A DNA stretch of 64,000 bases from Dryomyza anilis. Its lineage: Eukaryota > Arthropoda > Insecta > Diptera > Dryomyzidae. The DNA is taken from assembly GCA_951804985.1 (NCBI GenBank), contig OX638136.1, forward strand, positions 7,443,852 through 7,507,851, read 5' to 3'. The translations under genes were made by a program, and so were the position numbers. The first letter of the stretch is position 1. The number at the start of each line of letters is the position of its first letter. Shown here in pieces: positions 1 through 8,770 of this stretch. Below the pieces are notes generated by a model that saw only the letters and a list, made by a program, of their open reading frames with translations, made no database searches and was not told the origin of the DNA.

Positions 1-843
1 GCAGTAGGAAATGTGAAATGTGATGCAGAGCTTACGTTTTTCCTTGGTATCTTGCAGCAAGTCTCCGAAAATAAAAGAATTAAATATTGTTAAAATTAGT
101 AAAAAAAAAATAATGATAAAATGCAATACCTTTACTGCTGTCCATGCACAACTCCTTGAGCGCTGCATTAACCGCTGCAGCCGTTAACATAAATTTTTCG
201 TTGCTCGTGCTGTAGCTTGTCATCCAAAATATTCGGCTTGGCTTGTAATATTTCGTGTCTCTGCTGCAGTTTCATGTGTTGAATGACTGCGAAATGAATT
301 AAATAAATGGATTAAACTAAAGCATAATAAGCTTTTATAATTCATTATCCTACTCCTGACTTTGCATACCTTTGAATACGTGAATCCTCGACAGGTGACT
401 TCAACTCGCTCTTCTTGATAATTGGGTCGTTTACGCGCAAACACATTTTCATCTCTTTCCACTAAAATACTGCGTTCGTTGTAACCGCCTAGATGTGTTT
501 TCTCGTTGGTGTTTGTGTGAGGTAGCTGATGCATATGATAATTCCATTGCTGTTGTTATTCAAAGCTATAGCTGAGGATTATTATAATCATCATAATTTA
601 ATGAAATAAAAACTAAAAAGTTTGAATTTTTTACATTAGCGAAATTTAAATTTATTAAAATACAAAAAAATCACCAAATAGTAAAAGAGATAAAAAAATA
701 CCCAACTAAGCAATTCATATTTAAAAAGAAAAAAAATACCATTAACACATTAAAGTCTAATCTGCTAATGCTGCCATCACCAAATATATATATACGCTTC
801 ATATCAAAAGTATTTGTTGTTTCGTCATCCGGGGAATCAAATT
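1..843 (-). CDS. Possible host gene exons, partial, product unknown
   Basis: Minus-strand stretches look like exons of a host gene running off the left edge. Exon 1 (843-740) follows a strong pyrimidine tract ending in CAG and ends before a GT donor; it reads 34 codons containing DSPDDETTNTFDMKRIYIFG. Exon 2 (549-370) begins after ACAG, ends at AAG before GTATGC, and reads 60 codons with no stop, including RSILVERDENVFARKRPNY. Both junctions are phase 0, so they join in frame. A further open stretch near 210-145 (FMLTAAAVNAALKELCM) ends at a GTATTG donor, and 55-1 stays open to the edge. The acceptor of the third exon is unclear: the best CAG (near 290) would give an early stop in phase 0. 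I recognise no domain. It could be a gene fragment, a pseudogene or chance. Confidence 0.3.
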
Positions 844-1004
844 CTGGAATTAAAAGAAAAGAAAGAAAAAGTATTAGAACCACAGTACAATAATTACCAT
901 TTATAATACTAACTTATTATAAGCCTATCGAAAACTTAACGTTAATCCTTTAATAATTCCCATAAGACCGGGTCCGGCGCGGGACAGCGGAAACCTCTAC
1001 ACAT

Positions 1005-1861
1005 TGTGACGGTATCATTTGGGGGGCAAATGGTAACCACACATTTACGCTGCTTTACGGCGTTGAATAAGAATCGGCGTGGGAATCAAAGCCGTTGACA
1101 TAAGCGAGGCACAGGCACGTGGCACGAAAGCCACCAATACCCATCAGTGAGCAAAGCTTTCGCTGGTGAAGCGAAGAAGGCAACGAGTGTTTGACTAACA
1201 CATACTCACCAGTGAGCGAAGCGACAAAAGCGTCACTATCACACTCTCACTGGTGAGCGAGAAAGCTCACACGGATGGACGAAACTACAAGAGCGGCGTG
1301 CAACAAGTCACCAACGATCGGTCAACAAATCAACAATCGAGGCAACAAGTCACCAATCGCAGGCCTTTAAAAGGCGCTGCACAGCGTTAATTCGCTCTCT
1401 CTGTTCCTGACTTCGACCTCGACAAGACCGATCGGTTACAACGCTTTCTGCAGGCGAGATCCGTAGGAGCGTTGTACCGTGACCGGAGGTTCAGTTTCCC
1501 GTCCTGGTTAAGGACCAAGGATAAGCGCAGTTCCAGCAAGGCGGCCTGGAGTAAGTCTGGTTAAGATTATATGTATAAAATTTAGAAGCGGCGAGGGACC
1601 GGATGCAGCAGAGGCCCGTATGCAGCAGCGGCCCGTCAACAGTACAACGCACGGGGAATTTTGCATAAATAATTAAATACTTAATTAATATAATACTAAC
1701 TCACAATAAACGCGATGTATATCGCATAAATTAAAGACTTGTGTCGGTGTGTTCATTTCTATGAGGGTTTCCCTGCACAATAATAAATTTTGTAACGCGC
1801 GGACTACTGGAGCCCGCTGAGGATATCCCAGCTCTGAACCCGGAGAACCGGTCACGTTATA
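1005..1861 (+). repeat. 5' LTR
   Basis: Begins TGTGACGG and ends CGTTATA directly before the PBS. The 3' copy ends CGTAACA, close to the inverse of TGTGACG. It contains an inverted pair CTCACCAGTGAG / CTCACTGGTGAG (about 1205-1257), a TTTAAAAGG TATA-like box near 1373 and AATAAA signals near 1778. A U3-R-U5 layout is inferred from these. Confidence 0.92.
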
Positions 1862-1879
1862 TGGCGCCCGAGCAGGGAC
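1862..1879 (+). other. Primer binding site, tRNA-Lys type
   Basis: TGGCGCCCGAGCAGGGAC starts at the first base after the LTR. It matches the 3' end of a tRNA-Lys(UUU)-type primer with one difference. An identical 18-mer occurs on the minus strand at 48268-48285 beside a different LTR. The leader 1880-2172 is A-rich and has no long reading frame. Confidence 0.85.
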
Positions 1880-2172
1880 CCTTAGTGCAAAACAAAACGA
1901 ATTGTGCACAAAACATAGAAAGCACACTGCGTCGCGAGTGAGTTAAGGAAAAAAAATAAGCATAGTGAACGTTGTCAATAAATCTACGGTAAAAAGACAT
2001 GAAAGAAATTAAGAATTAAAAAGTAACTATGTGCGTGTAAAATGAACAGAAAACGAAAAGAAAATATGTGCGTGTAAGAGAACAAAAAAAAAAAAAAAGA
2101 ACAGAGCGCGAACAGAGAAAAATGAGACAGTGAAAAAAAAAAAAGAAAGAAATATTATAAAAGATAATCGCC

Positions 2173-4062
2173 ATGGTAAAAGTAACCTGGGTATACGGTC
2201 TCCGCCGGGAGGACCTCACCAAGTATTCCGCAGAGTTCGGTTTCGACGGGAGCGGTACCGTCGAAGAACTGCGTAGGAATTTTGCCGCTTACGTAAATGA
2301 CGGCAAGCGCACAGCTGAGGAGCTGGAGCACCTAGGAAAATTGGAGCTGAGACACGCCAAAGGGGCTTCGCCATTGCCGGTAGCAAGTGACACCGGGTTT
2401 CAGGAGCTCTTCAATCTACCATTCGTCCCACAAACCACAAACACGATGCCAACGACGGACGGAACGCTACACCCTGGTGAGTCAAAATTTAAAATTTTTA
2501 CTACAGGTGAGCAGGTGTGGACGCTGCCCACCTTGAGCACCAGGCCGTTGATGTCAGTGCGAACTACGTCACCGTGCATTTTTTCAACGGCTGGCACGCA
2601 ACCGATGCGGTACACAACCCAAACAAGCGTAACAGGAATTACGCCAATGGCGCAGCAGGCGCAACAGGCACAACAGGAGCAATCGGGAATTGCGCAAGCG
2701 GCTCAGCAACAGGAGCAGACAAGAATTATGGAAATGGCGCAGCAAATGGCGCAACAAATGGTGCAGCAAATGGCGCTGCAGGCACAACAGGCGCAAGGGG
2801 CGCAGCAGACACATCATACGCAAGGGGCGCAGCATACACATCAGGCGCAAATGGCGCAGGAGCAACAAACGCATATGGCGCAACAGGCGCAAATGGCACA
2901 ACAGCAACAGGCGCATATGGCACCGCTTAACAGTAACGATATACCGGGGTATCGATCATCGGACAGACAGAACAGGCCACCACTTGCAGATGCGGTGACA
3001 ACCCATCCCTCATCGGCAGCTCGTACAGGTGCGTCTGTGACACCTGAGGCCGCGATGGACCGCATCAGGAAGTGGTCAATAAAGTTTAATGGCACCAGTG
3101 ACCCGCTGGTATTTATAGAGCGCGTTGAGCAGTTAACGCGGGTCCATAACGTCGACCCCGACTGCGTTCCAGACGCGATACAGGAACTTCTGCTGGAAAG
3201 GGCACTAGTATGGCACCGGACCAATTATGCACCATGGCACCAGTGGAGCGACTACAAACAGGGATTTCTACGGTTTTTCCTGCAGCCCCGGTTCTTCGAG
3301 GATCTAGATGACGCCATACTTAAGCGGACACAGCGACCGCGAGAGGCATTTAAAGATTTTGTGATTAGTATGCGCGATATGATGCGACATACGCAGTACG
3401 AGGAGAAGGCGCAGATGGAGCGGATATTCAAGAATTGTCGTCAGGAGTACCAACTCTATATTCAGCGCCGCGACTTCACGACAATAACCGAACTGGTAGA
3501 CTTGGCGGACGACTACGATGTGATTCGAGGGAACGGTCAGACGCAGCCACAGCACAACGCGCGGCCGCGAGAAGAACATAATCGGCGGTTGGACGATGTT
3601 AAAAGGAGCGGTCATGCGGAACCATACCCCATGGCGTGGCCAAGAGTGGAAAACAATAGGTGGTTGAACGACGCTAGTAGGAGCAGTCAGACGCAGCCAC
3701 AGTACACGGCGCGGCCACGAGAAGAAAGTGATAGGCGGTTGAGCGACGCAGACAAGAGCGATCGCGCAACACCACCGAGAGAGAAGCCTAATCAACGAGG
3801 GAACGATGTCAGCAGGATGAAGATTAATCCGAGGACGGCATGTAGGCTATGGGGGCGCGACGGCCATTATCAAGCACGTTGTGCTGGGAATGCGGGTGCA
3901 GGGGCGTGCGTGCTTCTGATTGTAGCAGACGACGTTCGGGAAATGGCCGAGGAAGTCGCCAGTAGCGAGGGCTGGCGGTCCCTACGATCTCACCCCGTAC
4001 CCCACCGACGTATTGAAACAGGAGGCGACCCGCATCGTGGCGACGATTGCCATCAACGATGA
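2173..4062 (+). CDS. gag: gag, with degenerate zinc knuckle
   Basis: Structural protein of the element, about 600 residues. The start is the first ATG, in a CCATGG context after the leader. Residues about 4-43 (GLRREDLTKYSAEFGF and on) have a SAP-like look. Residues about 160-260 are Gln/Ala-rich with many AQQ repeats. A retrotransposon gag domain lies at about 290-440 (WSDYKQGFLRFFLQPRFFED region). A basic segment with three diverged copies of a 'QPQ..ARPREE' motif follows. The zinc knuckle near residue 560 reads CRLWGRDGHYQARC: the second Cys is Trp (TGG), one base from Cys. After the knuckle the frame runs on without similarity for about 60 codons. The protease frame is shifted +1, so gag-pol expression would need frameshifting. 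Confidence 0.85.
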   Translation: MVKVTWVYGLRREDLTKYSAEFGFDGSGTVEELRRNFAAYVNDGKRTAEELEHLGKLELRHAKGASPLPVASDTGFQELFNLPFVPQTTNTMPTTDGTLHPGESKFKIFTTGEQVWTLPTLSTRPLMSVRTTSPCIFSTAGTQPMRYTTQTSVTGITPMAQQAQQAQQEQSGIAQAAQQQEQTRIMEMAQQMAQQMVQQMALQAQQAQGAQQTHHTQGAQHTHQAQMAQEQQTHMAQQAQMAQQQQAHMAPLNSNDIPGYRSSDRQNRPPLADAVTTHPSSAARTGASVTPEAAMDRIRKWSIKFNGTSDPLVFIERVEQLTRVHNVDPDCVPDAIQELLLERALVWHRTNYAPWHQWSDYKQGFLRFFLQPRFFEDLDDAILKRTQRPREAFKDFVISMRDMMRHTQYEEKAQMERIFKNCRQEYQLYIQRRDFTTITELVDLADDYDVIRGNGQTQPQHNARPREEHNRRLDDVKRSGHAEPYPMAWPRVENNRWLNDASRSSQTQPQYTARPREESDRRLSDADKSDRATPPREKPNQRGNDVSRMKINPRTACRLWGRDGHYQARCAGNAGAGACVLLIVADDVREMAEEVASSEGWRSLRSHPVPHRRIETGGDPHRGDDCHQR

Positions 4063-4465
4063 ATTGGCAATCGCAACGGTGGACACAGGCGCGACGCGCA
4101 GCTTCGTAAGCGAGTTCTGCGCGAGAATGATCCGCACACCATTCAACTATAGAAGTACGGATGTCCACGTACGCATGGCGGACGGCGCCACCAGACACAT
4201 AAGAGAGGAGATTCGAGTGATGGGCGGGCTAGGCAACAAGGAGTGTCCCTTGACACTGTTGGTGTTACCCACCGTGGTCGACCACATTATCCTGGGGATG
4301 AACTTTTTGCAGCAAGCAGGCGCCACATTGAGTTGTGGTGGGCAGAGCGTCACGCTGAGGGAGACAGCGCGGCAGCCCGACCAGTCGCCAGTTTGCACAG
4401 TGGTGCGACCCGACACACGTAGCGAACGGGAGATGATCGAACAATTTTTACAGGAGGAGCTCTAA
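3926..4465 (+). pseudogene. pol: pol: aspartic protease domain
   Basis: Retropepsin part of pol, overlapping the gag tail in the +1 frame. Open from just after a TAG at 3923-3925. The catalytic loop is VDTGATRSFVSEF, followed by ADGATRHIREE and the hydrophobic strand with GMNFLQQAGATLS, as in Ty3/gypsy proteases. It ends at a TAA (4463-4465) that lies in frame with the RT downstream, so the polyprotein is interrupted here. The domain itself looks whole. Confidence 0.8.
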
Positions 4466-5557
4466 AAATTTGTGAACAATGGAGGGACTACGGACATCAC
4501 CACCCACAAAATCATTATGAAGGATGATTGCCCCATCAAGCAACGCTATTTCCCCAAAAACCCAGCGATGCAGGCGGTCATCATCGCATAAGAATGTATA
4601 GAGCCATCAAGGAGCCCACATAGCGCGCCTATAGTATTGGTGAAGAAGAAGACGGGACAATGGCGGCTATGTATCGATTACAGGCAGCTGAATGCACATT
4701 CAGTGCCTGATGCCTATCCACTGCCACGGATCCATCATATTTTGGACCGCTTGAGGAATGCAAAATATATCAGCAGTTTGGATCTGAAGAACGGTTATTG
4801 GCAGATTCCAATGGAGAAAAGCAGCAAGGAGTATACCGCGTTTACAGTGCCTGGACGAGGGCTGTATCAATGGCGAGTGATGCCATTTGGATTGCACTCA
4901 GCGCCAGCGACGTTTCAGCGCGCATTAGATCGTGTCATAGGACCAGACATGGAGCCGCACGCGTTCGCCTACCTGGATGACATTATTGTCACGGAATCTA
5001 CGCTGGAGGAGCACATGGCAAATTTGAAGGAAGTTTTCAGGAGACTGAGGCGAGCCAAGTTGCAGCTCAATAAGGAAAAATGCGATTTCTTCAAACGTGA
5101 AATCAAATATCTTGGCCATATGGTGAGTGACCAAGGTATTCACACAGACCCGGATAAGATTGCCGCAATACGTGAGTTACAACCACCAACGAATGTTCGG
5201 GAGGTACGCCAGTGTCTAGGCATTGCCTCATGGTACCGGAGATTCGTACCCGAGTTTTCGGATGTGGTGCAACCTTTGACAAAATTGTTGAAAAAGGGAA
5301 AGCACTTCAGCTGGTCGGAGGAGCAGCAGAAGGCGTTTGATAAGTTAAAAAGCATGCTGACCGAGGCACCGGTGCTAGGCTGCCCTGACTTTACGAAAAA
5401 GTTCACGTTGCAGAACGACGCTAGCAACTATGGGCTGGGAGCAGTGCTGACGCAAGAAATCGACGATAAGGAACGCGTAATAGCATACGCAAGCCGCAGG
5501 CTAAATAAGGCAGAGGAGAATTACTCGCCGACGGAAAGTGCCGGAAAGGAAAGCTGA
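4466..5557 (+). pseudogene. pol: pol: reverse transcriptase with RNase H deleted
   Basis: Same frame as the protease, but a second in-frame TAA at 4589-4591 precedes the RT core. Motifs in order: VLVKKKTGQWRLCIDYRQLN, LPRIHHILDRL, SSLDLKNGYWQI, TAFTVPGRGLYQWRVMPFGL, and the active site AYLDDIIV. The connection and start of RNase H follow (FTLQNDASNYGLGAVLTQ, VIAYASRRLNKAEENYSPTE). At about 5535 the sequence jumps from that segment to the stretch that normally closes RNase H (KLNVLADALSRQPL). The RNase H core is therefore missing and the frame changes. Read as an internal deletion, since both sides align with normal pol. Confidence 0.85.
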
Positions 5558-5601
5558 ATGTCCTGGCTGACGCGTTATCCAGGCAGCCGCTGGAGACGCT
5601 A

Positions 5602-6570
5602 ATGAAGACCGGTAAAGAGGCATCAGCCGAAGGACGCTGTGCATGGACAGACAGACAAATAATGGAAGTTCGAGAGCAACCGGAGAAATTTGCAGATTAC
5701 GCCATTGAGGATGGGAATCTATACAGGCACATACCACAACACACAAGTGACAGCGACGGCGCAGCATGGAAGCTGTGCGTTCCGACACCACGCCGCGCTC
5801 AGGTGATGCGCGAGAACCATGACGACGACACCGCAGGGCACATGGGTGTCCGTAAGACGATCGCTCGCGTATCAAGTCGATATTTCTGGCCAGGCATGAC
5901 TCGAACCATACGGCGATATGTGCGCAACTGCGAGTCATATCAGAAATTCAAGGTGTCGCAACAAAAGCCGGCAGGGAAAATACTGACAAAAATAGCGGAG
6001 GAGCCATGGGCATGGCTGTACGCTGATTTTGTTGGGCCTTTACCGCGTTCAAAACACGGAAACACGATGCTGCTCGTATTCTTTGATAAATTTTCCAAAT
6101 GGACCGAAATGGTGCCATTACGAAAAGCCACGAGCGACAGCCTGCAGCGCGCATTTCGTGAACGCATATTGGCGCGATATGGCGTCCCCAAGGTACTCAT
6201 CACGGACTACGGGGCGCAGTTTACGAGTAACTCGTTTCGGCGGTTTCTTCAGATTATGGGCGTGAAGCACCAATTCACGGCGCCATACACACCTCAGGAG
6301 AACCCGACCGAAAGAGCCAACAGGACGTTAAAAACCATCATCGCACAGTTGTCAGGACATCAGCAGAACCAATGGGACGAACAGTTAGCTGAAATTTCGT
6401 TGGCTATAAATTCTAGTATTTCAGAAACTACGGGTTACAGCCCGGCATATTTAACGCAAGGGCGGGAGCCGCGGCTTCCCAAGGCCCTTTACGATGAAGT
6501 CACCGTGGGAACAAGATCAGGCGCGCCACTAAAATTTGAGGCGGAGATCTTGGAAACCAGCAGTAGGTGA
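5602..6570 (+). pseudogene. pol: pol: integrase zinc finger and catalytic core
   Basis: Integrase in frame 1, shifted against the RT by the upstream deletion. The HHCC finger has both His (ENHDDDTAGHMGV) but CESYQ in place of C-x2-C, so the last Cys is Tyr. The catalytic core shows D (LYADFVGPL), D (LITDYGAQFTSNSF; the usual Asn after the Asp is Tyr) and E (NPTERANRTLK), so the DDE triad is present. After LPKALYDEVTVG the frame meets a second internal deletion at about 6525-6545 and leaves the integrase frame. Start shown is the first ATG after the RNase H scar. Confidence 0.85.
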
Positions 6571-6982
6571 TCTGGTGCTCATCAAGCAGCATCATCTATC
6601 CAAGGCGGTGGACGGTTTCGCAGCGAAACTGGCACCGAAGTTTGACGGACCATACAGGGTACTCACGTACGAGTCACCGGTGATAGCCGTGGTCAAGAGA
6701 TTGGGCCAGTCGAGGACAAGGACAGCTCATCTTAGTGAAATAAAACAGTTTCATCAAGCAGACGCGACGCCGGGCGAAACAGCAGCAGCGGCAAGGACAC
6801 CACCGAGGCAGCAGAATGAGAAGCGGTCAAACAACAATCACCAGAGCAACGTAGTTGATCACCAGGCGACAGCGAGATTAAAGAATCTATTTCGCACAAC
6901 GGTCACGGCCCACAGGAACCCTTTCCGCGATGGAAACTTCAGTGGAGATCAGGGCCACAACGGAAACAAAGCGCAGGTGTAA
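6536..6982 (+). pseudogene. pol: pol: integrase C-terminal GPY/F domain
   Basis: Frame 2 continuation of integrase after a deletion junction. It reads LRRRSWKPAVGDLVLIKQHH and then FDGPYRVLTYESPVIAVV, the GPY/F module that follows the catalytic core in many Ty3/gypsy integrases. The segment normally linking core and GPY is missing at the junction. A basic, Gln/Asn-rich tail follows to the TAA/TGA region near 6982. Confidence 0.75.
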
Positions 6983-7348
6983 CAGGTGAATTCAGAGAGC
7001 AGAGCACCGCGCGCACACACACACATGACCATTGCAATGTGTGCGAAGTGCGCAAGTAGGCGACGGCCGTTAAAATTCAAATAGTCAAATTTCGCGGAAT
7101 TCGGTTTACAATAATTCGCGAAGGCACGAACGAGCCGTGGCACGAACGAGTCGAGTACGTGGCACGAACGAAGCATAACATCATACGAAACAAGCATGAC
7201 TCATCGGCGTCATTAGTTACGCAATCGTCAACAACGACACATGTGCGCCGCGAAATAAAAGCTGATTAAAACGAACCGAGAAAATTAAAAGTGAAGATTT
7301 CAGTAAATCACACCGAACAATTAAACAAATATTCTGATTTAAATTACG
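6983..7348 (+). promoter_or_regulatory. Noncoding spacer before the third gene, candidate splice acceptor
   Basis: 366 bases without a usable frame between integrase and the Ulp1-like gene. It holds a CA repeat (7011-7024), two near-copies of a 'GGCACGAACGA' motif (7137-7170), and 'GAAGATTTCAG' ending near 7304, which could act as a splice acceptor for a subgenomic mRNA as env genes use. No TATA box or Inr is convincing. Confidence 0.3.
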
Positions 7349-8770
7349 ATGGACAATTGTGATCCAAATAAATTGGCTGAAAGTGCAGCGCATTATCGGC
7401 AGAAGTTGTTGGATAGTCTCCAGCAAACGAGACGCACTCAACCGCTGGGCCCAGAGTACGTCGAAGTGCTCGAAGAACGCGGTAAGCGACTGCGTGTAGA
7501 AGCCCATGCTTACACAGGAGCCTTCCCAGCATTTCTGGCGGCGGAGGAGACGGCGACGACAAGAGCCGTGACGACAACGAAGGCAACTAGTACCGCAGTT
7601 GCAAGGACAAACGCAGGCGCCCCAATCGCACCAACAACGCAGAGCATCCGGAACACGGCAGCAAGTGCCGCAATGATTGCCGGAGTGCGGGAGCGACAGC
7701 AGGTGATACCAGAATTGTCAGCAGTCATGGAACGTGATGGTGATACCCGGCATTTGTTCGCCTACCCGCCGATGGGGCGCGGTGTAGCGGTGACCATCGG
7801 CGACTACCGATTCTTAGCGGCAGGGCGATTCGTGAACGATACGATCGTGAATTTCGGGTTGCAGTGGGCACTACGAAACACCGAAGACGTAGTTCCGGGC
7901 AGGAGAATGTATGCGTATGACACGTTCTTTTACACCAGCATGACGAATGACATCGAGCGCTGCGCGAAGACGTGGACCAGAAAGATGGATCCTTTCTCAC
8001 AGGATCTGCTGTTGGTGCCAATCAACGAGAACCTGCACTGGTATTTGGCGGCGATCTGTCTACAGGGCGCGGCGCCACAGGATCCCGCATGGCGCGCGAC
8101 ACAGGGCGACGGTATGCAAGGACAGCGGCCGTGCATCCTCATCATAGACTCGCTAGCCATGCAATCGCGCAAACACGCTGCTACAAAGGTGCGTAGGTTC
8201 TTGACGGAGGTCTCAAGGAAAGGTGGCGCGACCGGGCATGAGTTCACCGAGGAGAACATGCCGTGTTACGAGGTGAGAGTACCACAACAGCCGAATTTGA
8301 CGGACTGCGGCGTATATCTGTTACGCAATGTGGAGTCATTGCGACGAGACCCCTTGATCAACTTGGTTCCGCCTATCAACAGGGCGAATTGGTTTTCAGG
8401 GAAAGAAGGCGCTACCAAACGAGAGGACGTGGCTAAGCAAATTCGCCATTTGGCCCGGGAAGCGGGAACGGCGATAGGCATCGCATGGCCGGATCTTTCA
8501 AGACGTCCGGCACAAAGGGCAGTGAAGGCCCCAACGCAGCAGATGGTTGCAACAGCAACAGAGGCAGTAATGACGCGACAGAGGGTCGCGCCTGCGACAA
8601 CGACAGAGGCGACTGGCGTCGCACAGCAAGTGGCTACACAGACGCAGCAGCAAAGCCACGATGTGGCAATGGAAACGAGCCAAGAGGCCGTAGGCTGGGA
8701 AACCGGCGCTCCAAAGTGGGAGGATGTCTGGCGGAGTGCGCAGCGGACGGCTGTAGGCACCCAGATTTAG
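7349..8770 (+). CDS. Ulp1/SENP-like (C48) cysteine protease, third gene of the LTR element
   Basis: 473 codons in the env position. Residues 1-130 are Ala/Thr-rich and unrecognised. Residues about 155-335 match a C48 SUMO-protease fold: the entry motif GRFVNDTIVNFGLQWAL, the catalytic His at about 230 in INENLHWYLAAI, Asp at about 267 in CILIIDSLA, and Gln-x5-Cys in VPQQPNLTDCGVYLL with Gln314 and Cys320. All four catalytic positions are present in the usual order and spacing, so the enzyme could be active; known relatives cleave SUMO/Ulp-type C-termini or isopeptide bonds. The tail after 390 is Thr/Gln/Ala-rich. The frame ends at TAG 8768-8770, after which the same frame stays open for 355 more codons. 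The start follows a purine-rich leader at 'ACGATGG'. The substrate is unknown; a role in host deSUMOylation or in polyprotein processing is inference. Confidence 0.85.
   Translation: MDNCDPNKLAESAAHYRQKLLDSLQQTRRTQPLGPEYVEVLEERGKRLRVEAHAYTGAFPAFLAAEETATTRAVTTTKATSTAVARTNAGAPIAPTTQSIRNTAASAAMIAGVRERQQVIPELSAVMERDGDTRHLFAYPPMGRGVAVTIGDYRFLAAGRFVNDTIVNFGLQWALRNTEDVVPGRRMYAYDTFFYTSMTNDIERCAKTWTRKMDPFSQDLLLVPINENLHWYLAAICLQGAAPQDPAWRATQGDGMQGQRPCILIIDSLAMQSRKHAATKVRRFLTEVSRKGGATGHEFTEENMPCYEVRVPQQPNLTDCGVYLLRNVESLRRDPLINLVPPINRANWFSGKEGATKREDVAKQIRHLAREAGTAIGIAWPDLSRRPAQRAVKAPTQQMVATATEAVMTRQRVAPATTTEATGVAQQVATQTQQQSHDVAMETSQEAVGWETGAPKWEDVWRSAQRTAVGTQI

Noticed and set aside
1862..1879. Lentivirus-like PBS as sign of an endogenous retrovirus
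   Set aside because: The match reflects a shared tRNA-Lys primer. Gag and pol are Ty3/gypsy, and no env-like frame with signal or membrane segments is present.
1685..1927. 80-codon minus-strand frame duplicated at 10531-10725
   Set aside because: Lies inside both LTRs; duplicated only because the LTR is.
2584..2998. Several frames of 65-137 codons on both strands over the Gln-rich part of gag
   Set aside because: Shadow frames of the CAG/CAA-rich repeat in gag.
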